This document shows positions 5,045-5,303 of a stretch of DNA of 5,303 nt, in pieces (position 1 is the stretch's first letter; each line of letters begins with the position of its first letter). This DNA comes from Bacteroidota bacterium (GTDB lineage: Bacteria; Bacteroidota; Bacteroidia; Chitinophagales; Chitinophagaceae). The position numbers and the translations under genes are program-made. Under the pieces are notes generated by a model. It saw only the letters and a program-made list of their open reading frames with translations. It had not been told where the DNA came from and did no database searches. Location of the stretch: NCBI GenBank assembly GCA_023396345.1, contig JAEWWO010000182.1:1-5303 (forward strand), in the 5' to 3' direction.

Positions 5045-5303
5045 TTATTGTAGAAAAATGAATGCTATTAAAATAGCTATGATAATAATAAACGTGATAT
5101 ATAATATCCATTGATGTGTTAATTTAAGTTCTCTTCTTTTTCTGCGTTCAGATGTTTGATATCTTAATTTTGTATTGATATCGTAAACGTCTTTGCCTAT
5201 CTTACTTACAGAATTGTAGTTATGCAATCCTTCCATTGCATCGTTTAAAAAAGAATCTTCCAGCATTGCTTTCTCGAGCTCGTTGGCCTGTTCTACGCTT
5301 GAG
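5045..5303 (-). CDS. Small single-pass membrane protein, 5' end outside window
   Basis: The frame is open to the right edge and ends in TAA at 5045-5047, giving 85 visible residues. An ATG exists at 5264-5266, but the frame continues upstream as SSVEQANELEKA, then MLEDSFLNDAMEGL. This matches an N-terminal motif I know from many Bacteroidota membrane proteins (LSxxExxxLEKAxLxDPFLxDAxEGL), so the true start is probably a short distance outside the window. After a charged region with a basic cluster (SERRKRRELKLTHQ), the last 22 or so residues form one hydrophobic helix (WILYITFIIIIAILIAFIFL) and the protein ends one residue later. Positive charges before the helix predict a cytoplasmic N-terminus. 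Longer relatives continue into a periplasmic TonB-like or carboxypeptidase-regulatory-like domain, which is absent here. Its function is unknown. Confidence 0.75.
   Translation of the reverse strand, partial: SSVEQANELEKAMLEDSFLNDAMEGLHNYNSVSKIGKDVYDINTKLRYQTSERRKRRELKLTHQWILYITFIIIIAILIAFIFLQ

Overview
The window reads as chromosomal DNA from a Bacteroidota bacterium, most likely Chitinophagales/Chitinophagaceae. The reasons are a long 'putative porin' of the type common in that order, a MurB with the Bacteroidota C-terminal ending, an antitoxin family widespread in that phylum, promoters with perfect TAnnTTTG -7 boxes, almost no Shine-Dalgarno sequences, and AT-rich intergenic DNA. Every gene I can support is on the minus strand, so transcription runs from high to low coordinates.

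Right half (about 1835-5303), housekeeping envelope genes. From the right edge there is the 3' part of a small single-pass membrane protein whose start lies outside the window. A 119-nt gap follows that carries a good Bacteroidota promoter. Next is a 688-aa outer-membrane porin-like beta-barrel protein, then murB (peptidoglycan precursor synthesis) only 13 nt downstream, so the two are probably one transcript.

Middle (1280-1834). Six codons past the murB stop, in the same frame, lies an open frame for a HEPN-fold protein of a family usually annotated as hypothetical. It has no ATG before its 68th codon and appears to lack the family's N-terminal part. The junction carries a decayed short direct repeat, which suggests a rearrangement breakpoint at the edge of the conserved murB operon.

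Gene-poor stretch (833-1279). It holds the promoter of a toxin-antitoxin operon and a cluster of hairpins. Two of these share the core TCCGTAGGA with different but self-complementary flanks, as expected for a dispersed structured repeat.

Left part (1-832), accessory DNA. An intact antitoxin gene overlaps by 20 nt a PIN-domain RNase toxin gene that is broken by two in-frame nonsense codons but otherwise collinear for 139 codons. A hypothetical gene starts 28 nt further on and runs off the left edge. The left third therefore looks like a small accessory island with a disarmed type II toxin-antitoxin module and a 5'-truncated HEPN gene beside a conserved cell-wall operon. I see no clearly new multi-gene system. 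The most unusual points are the broken toxin with its antitoxin kept, the start-less HEPN gene abutting murB, and the covarying hairpin repeat.
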